Below are positions 6,038 to 8,397 of a stretch of 8,397 nucleotides of DNA, one piece after another. The position numbers and the translations under genes were made by a program. The notes under the pieces were generated by a model that made no database searches, had not been told where the DNA came from, and saw nothing but the letters and a program-made list of their open reading frames with translations. Numbering within the stretch: position 1 is the stretch's first letter; the number at the start of each line of letters is the position of its first letter. Origin of the DNA: Pseudonocardiales bacterium (lineage in GTDB: Bacteria > Actinomycetota > Actinomycetes > Mycobacteriales > Pseudonocardiaceae). The DNA lies in contig JAODNG010000148.1 in the NCBI GenBank assembly GCA_025465385.1, positions 1 through 8,397 of the forward strand. Reading direction: 5' to 3'.

Positions 6038-7362
6038 TCAACAGCTCCGCAGGAACTGGTCGAGGACGCGAGTACCGAAGGTCAGCCCATCGATCGGCAC
6101 CCTTTCGTCGACACCATGGAACATCGCACCGAAATCAAGATCGGGTGGCAACCGCAATGGCGCGAATCCGAAGCAGCGCATGCCCAGCTGGCTGAAGGCC
6201 TTGGCATCAGTGCCGCCAAAGAGCATGTACGGCACCGTGCGCGCGCCGGGATCCTCGCGTCGGATCGCGGCATCCATCGCCCCGACCAGGTCACCGTCGA
6301 AGGCCGTCTCCACCGGCGGAAGGTTCAGCACCCATTCCCGAGTGACCTCGGGACCCAGCAGCTCGTCGACCTCCCGTTCGAACGCTGCCTGGCGCCCTGG
6401 CAACACCCGGCAATCCACCACCGCCTCCGCGGTCGACGGAATGACGTTGGCCTTGTAGCCGGCGTCGAGCATCGTCGGGTTGGCGGTGTCGCGCAGCGTC
6501 GCACCGATGAGCCGGGCGAGTGCACCGAGTTTCGCGACTGCACCTTCGAGGTTGTCGCCGGAGAAGTCCAGCCCGGTCTCCTCGCCGACGGCGGTCAGGA
6601 ACTCCTGCACCGAGTCGGTCATCACCAGGGGGAACCGGTGCTTGCCCAGCCTGGTCACCGCCGCGCACAGCGCGGTCACCGCGTTGTCCTCATGCACCAC
6701 CGCACCATGCCCCGGCCGAGCTCGGGCCCGCAGCCGCATCCAGGCGATGCCCTTCTCTGCGGTCTGGATCAGGTACAGCCGGCGCCCCTCGCGCACGGTC
6801 AACGAGAACCCGCCGACCTCGCTAATCGCCTCGGTGCACCCCTCGAACAGATCACGACGGTGCTCGACCAACCAGTGCGCGCCCTGCAGACCGCCGGCTC
6901 CTCGTCGGCCACGAAAGCGAAGACCAGATCTCGCGGTGGGATCACACCGTCGCGCCGGAACCGCCGGGCGACAGCGATGATCATCGCAACCATGTCCTTC
7001 ATGTCGACCGCGCCGCGGCCCCACAGATAGCCGTCCTGCACCGCGCCGGAAAACGGGTGCACCGACCATTCGCTGGCGTCGGCGGGCACCACGTCGAGGT
7101 GACCGTGCAGGAGCAGCGCGCCCCGCGTGGGATCGGCACCGGGCAGCCGGGCGATCACATTGCCCCGTCCTGGAGCCCCGGACTCGAGATAAGTGACCTC
7201 GAAACCCACTTCCCCGAGCTTCTCGGCGACGTACTCTGCGGCGGCCCGCTCGCCGACGAGGGTGTCCGGGTCGCCGGTGTTGGTGCTATCGATCCGGATC
7301 AGGTCGCTGGCCAGGCCCACGACCTCGTCCTCCGCCGTGCTGGTGTCCGCCTGTCGCTTCAT
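6038..7362 (-). pseudogene. M20 family metallopeptidase with one-base frameshift (Rv2141c-like)
   Basis: A zinc-dependent M20/ArgE/DapE-family peptidase split by a single missing base. The first part (7362 to 6898, 155 residues) has GHLDVVP with H88 and D90, GRGAVDMKD with D120, and ends ADEE, where E154 and E155 are the expected catalytic base and metal ligand. The second part (6898 to 6038, 286 residues) continues in another frame with AGGLQGAHWLVEH, the family's normal next block, then the dimerisation lid and C-terminal catalytic domain with GGTDAKAF and FHGVDERVPID. Joined, it would be about 441 residues, the usual length. Restoring one G (GAGGAG-GCC instead of GAGGAGCC) repairs it, so a sequencing error or very recent mutation is likely, since no other damage is seen. 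Start ATG follows GGAAGG. Probable cytosolic amino-acid or dipeptide hydrolase; substrate unknown. Confidence 0.88.
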
Positions 7363-7395
7363 CTAGCCTTCCTACCACCGCTGACGGCGCGATCT

Positions 7396-7401
7396 ACAAT
7401 A
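7396..7401 (-). promoter_or_regulatory. Candidate -10 element for the M20 gene
   Basis: On the minus strand TATTGT lies 33 bases before the M20 ATG, a fair match to the -10 consensus, with no recognisable -35. It sits back to back with the proposed tRNA promoter. Weak evidence. Confidence 0.25.
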
Positions 7402-7412
7402 TGCGCGCCGGG

Positions 7413-7442
7413 TTGGGACGCCGGGTGGCGATCAGCTACCCT
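7413..7442 (+). promoter_or_regulatory. Candidate promoter of tRNA-Leu
   Basis: TTGGGA (7413-7418) and TACCCT (7437-7442) are 18 bp apart and end 52 bp before the tRNA. The hexamers and spacing resemble vegetative actinobacterial promoters of stable RNA genes. Transcription start would be near 7449, leaving a leader of about 46 bases for processing. Confidence 0.4.
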
Positions 7443-7494
7443 CGTGGCGCAACGCACGGTGGTACTGGTGCGGGCGAAAGTTGCCTGGTGGTAA

Positions 7495-7579
7495 GTCCGA
7501 GTGGCGGAATGGCAGACGCGCTAGCTTGAGGTGCTAGTCCCCTACAAAGGGGGTGGGGGTTCAAGTCCCCCCTCGGACA
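7495..7579 (+). tRNA. tRNA-Leu (anticodon GAG)
   Basis: An 85-base class II tRNA. The acceptor stem GTCCGAG (7495-7501) pairs perfectly with CTCGGAC (7572-7578), with A7579 as discriminator, as in leucine tRNAs. The anticodon stem CTAGC/GCTAG encloses the loop TTGAGGT, giving anticodon GAG (codons CUC and CUU). A long variable arm (CCCCT...AGGGG) is present. The T stem GGGGG/CCCCC holds TTCAAGT. CCA is not encoded. All stems are intact, so it should be functional. Its 3' end doubles as the end of a recombinase reading frame on the other strand. Confidence 0.97.
7555..7579. other. Candidate attachment site in the tRNA-Leu 3' end
   Basis: The T arm and acceptor 3' half of the tRNA supply, on the minus strand, the last codons (reading VRGGT) and the TGA stop (7563-7561) of a serine recombinase remnant. 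A recombinase whose end is completed by a tRNA 3' end is the usual look of an element integrated at that site. The second att copy would lie outside the window, so the exact core cannot be defined. Confidence 0.5.
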
Positions 7580-7778
7580 CGCGCACTATCTACACGGGGT
7601 TGGGCTGTGACGAGCACAGCCTGACCTTGTGGGTCGTAGCGGAGCTGGAGCCGCAGTTGCTGGTAGAGGCGGCTGAGACTCGTTGGTTTGGCTTGTGTCA
7701 GTGCTGCACCGACATCGCCGAGCGAATCGATCATCGCGTGAATCTCGGCATCGCTAAGAGCATCCGGGACCGACGTGT
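7561..7778 (-). pseudogene. Serine recombinase, C-terminal remnant cut by an IS6-family end
   Basis: About 71 codons are open on the minus strand with no start. They read ALSDAEIHAMIDSLGDVGAA, then LYQQLRLQLRYDPQGQAVLV and TAQPRVDSARVRGGT before TGA. This matches the C-terminal end of actinobacterial large serine recombinases as I know them: an acidic helix with DxIxAMIxxLGD, then LYxxLxLxLxYDP. The final residues and stop come from the tRNA-Leu T arm and acceptor. The N-terminal resolvase catalytic domain and DNA-binding domains are missing: at 7779 the homology gives way to a putative IS6-family terminus. It cannot be active, and marks the edge of a former integrated element. The family assignment is from motif memory of the C-terminal domain only, without the diagnostic catalytic Ser. 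Confidence 0.65.
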
Positions 7779-7792
7779 GGGTTTGTTGCGTA
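7779..7792 (-). repeat. Putative IS6-family terminal inverted repeat
   Basis: GGGTTTGTTGCGTA resembles the IS6/IS6100-type end (GGCTCTGTTGCAAA). It lies 38 bases beyond the transposase stop codon, the short distance usual for this family, and exactly where the recombinase frame loses its start side. The other end and target duplication are not in the window. Confidence 0.5.
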
Positions 7793-7829
7793 GGCGGGAA
7801 GAGACGAGTTTACCGCTGTGCTGCCTCGA

Positions 7830-8108
7830 TCAGATGGCGCGCGCGAGTTCGGTGAAGATCACTGTGAGCTGAGGCCGTTGGTCGATATCCAATCCGAGTT
7901 CGTAGTGGCCGCGACGGAGGTTCTGCACAAACGCGTGCCCGGCACTGATCACCCGTGCCGAGCAGAGCCGTTTCACGTCGCGCATCGGCCGCAACCGGGC
8001 CTTCAGGCGCCCGTGATCGGCTTCGACGGCGTTATTCGCGTACTGCTCGGTGACGTGACACGCGGCGGGGAACAGAGCTTGAGCATCCCCAACGACGTCT
8101 TCCCTCTG
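7830..8108 (-). pseudogene. IS6-family transposase, C-terminal fragment
   Basis: The minus strand encodes about 90 residues of an IS6-family DDE transposase. They run from VVGDAQALFPAACHVTEQYA through NNAVEADHGRLKARLRPMR, then VISAGHAFVQNLRRGHYELG, to FTELARAI and a natural stop at 7830. The Glu in VEADHG is the third catalytic residue. The first two catalytic Asp residues and the helix-turn-helix are missing. Homology fails at about 8100-8110, where the reading frame continues without a stop into the antisense of another transposase; the longer open frame to 8228 is therefore a chimera and not a gene. It lies within an IS6 remnant whose one preserved end is near 7779, and it cannot support transposition on its own. 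Confidence 0.88.
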
Positions 8109-8117
8109 TGCAACAGT

Positions 8118-8283
8118 CCCGTCCCGATTCCTCCACACTGCCCACGAGCGAACTGCTTCGCCGAAAGATTCGTCCGCACCCTCAGAACCGAACCCACCGA
8201 CCGCATGCTGATCTTCAGTCAGCGACACCTGCGTGTGGTGCTCGCGGAAATACGTTCGCCACTACAACGGAGTTCGGTTCTGA
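8118..8283 (+). pseudogene. rve/integrase-core transposase, C-terminal fragment
   Basis: The plus strand reads VPIPPHCPRANCFAERFVRT, then LRTEPTDRMLIFSQRHLRVV and LAE. After one extra A at 8250 it continues in the next frame as YVRHYNG. This is the well-known end of the rve (integrase core) domain of actinobacterial IS3/IS481-like transposases: ANCFAERF contains the third catalytic acidic residue and HYNGxRPHR normally follows. Here homology stops after HYNG exactly at 8271/8272, where the second arm of a perfect inverted repeat starts, and a stop follows at 8281. The N-terminal part and the first two catalytic Asp are absent. It points away from the IS6 fragment, the two being joined at their truncated N-terminal sides. 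Broken by truncation, a frameshift and the inverted duplication. Confidence 0.8.
8126..8193 (+). repeat. Arm 1 of a perfect 68-bp inverted repeat
   Basis: Bases 8126-8193 are the exact reverse complement of 8272-8339: all 68 positions match, with a mismatch immediately on either side. The arm lies within the integrase-core fragment and encodes its ANCFAERFVRT region, so this copy is the original in its natural context. Confidence 0.97.
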
Positions 8284-8339
8284 GGGTGCGGACGAATCTT
8301 TCGGCGAAGCAGTTCGCTCGTGGGCAGTGTGGAGGAATC
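8272..8339 (-). repeat. Arm 2 of a perfect 68-bp inverted repeat
   Basis: The inverted copy of 8126-8193, separated from it by a 78-bp spacer (8194-8271). Its left boundary is the exact point where the plus-strand integrase homology is lost, so this arm is the duplicated, displaced copy. The single strand can fold to a 68-bp hairpin. The last 58 bases (8340-8397) contain nothing I can assign. Confidence 0.97.
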
Positions 8340-8397
8340 TGGACGTCGACGGCCACATCGCGCTCGCGACCTTCGCCCACCACGGCCGACCCACCCC

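Noticed and set aside
5648..7030. 460-codon plus-strand open frame
   Set aside because: Antisense to the cold-shock and M20 genes; composition typical of a GC-rich shadow frame.
7603..7621. Hairpin GGCTGTG-ACGAG-CACAGCC after the tRNA as its terminator
   Set aside because: It lies inside recombinase-remnant codons, has no T-tract, and before integration would not have been next to the tRNA. It could act by chance only.
7531..7872. 113-codon plus-strand open frame downstream of the tRNA
   Set aside because: It starts inside the tRNA and runs antisense to the recombinase remnant and the IS6 end; the translation resembles no family.
7830..8228. 132-codon minus-strand open frame as one intact gene
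   Set aside because: Only the part up to about 8108 matches IS6 transposase; the N-terminal 40 codons are the antisense of the integrase-core fragment, so it is a chimera.
1..8397. CRISPR array, toxin-antitoxin pair or defence island
   Set aside because: No regularly spaced repeats and no recognisable toxin, nuclease or defence genes in the window; any island cargo would lie to the right of it.

Overview
The window comes from a GC-rich actinomycete. The gene set (SCO1664-type, DUF3090-type, MSMEG_4193-type histidine phosphatase, lppL-like lipoprotein, DUF5703, Rv2141c-like M20 peptidase) is typical of Pseudonocardiales and Mycobacteriales. Genus cannot be fixed from the sequence alone. GTG and TTG starts and very short gene spacing fit this assignment.

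From left to right, bases 1-2448 hold a tight minus-strand cluster read right to left: a histidine phosphatase, a DUF3090 protein with a C-terminal Cys/His cluster, an SCO1664-type protein with kinase-like motifs, and the N-terminal part of a metallo-beta-lactamase-fold hydrolase that runs off the left edge. A 35-bp divergent spacer separates it from a plus-strand aldo/keto reductase (2484-3446). That gene converges on, and overlaps by 44 bp, a minus-strand family-2 glycosyltransferase (3403-4095). A 212-bp spacer leads to a plus-strand pair coupled through TAATG: a secreted beta-propeller-like lipoprotein and a 72-residue DUF5703 protein. On the minus strand follow a 69-residue cold-shock protein with a heavily folded upstream region, and an M20 metallopeptidase broken by a one-base deletion directly after its catalytic/metal-binding Glu-Glu pair. 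A hairpin terminator separates these two.

The right end (7495-8397) is the most unusual part. An intact tRNA-Leu(GAG) is overlapped on the opposite strand by the C-terminal remnant of a serine recombinase, whose last codons and stop are supplied by the 3' end of the tRNA. This is the expected footprint of an element integrated into that tRNA. The remnant is cut off by an IS6-family end, followed by the C-terminal third of an IS6 transposase (minus strand). Back to back with it is the C-terminal part of an rve/integrase-core transposase (plus strand), which stops exactly at a perfect 68-bp inverted repeat with a 78-bp spacer.

The left 7.4 kb is therefore ordinary conserved chromosomal sequence, much of it of poorly understood function. 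The right ~0.9 kb is a decayed, rearranged genomic-island edge at a tRNA gene. No complete new defence or biosynthetic system is visible in the window.
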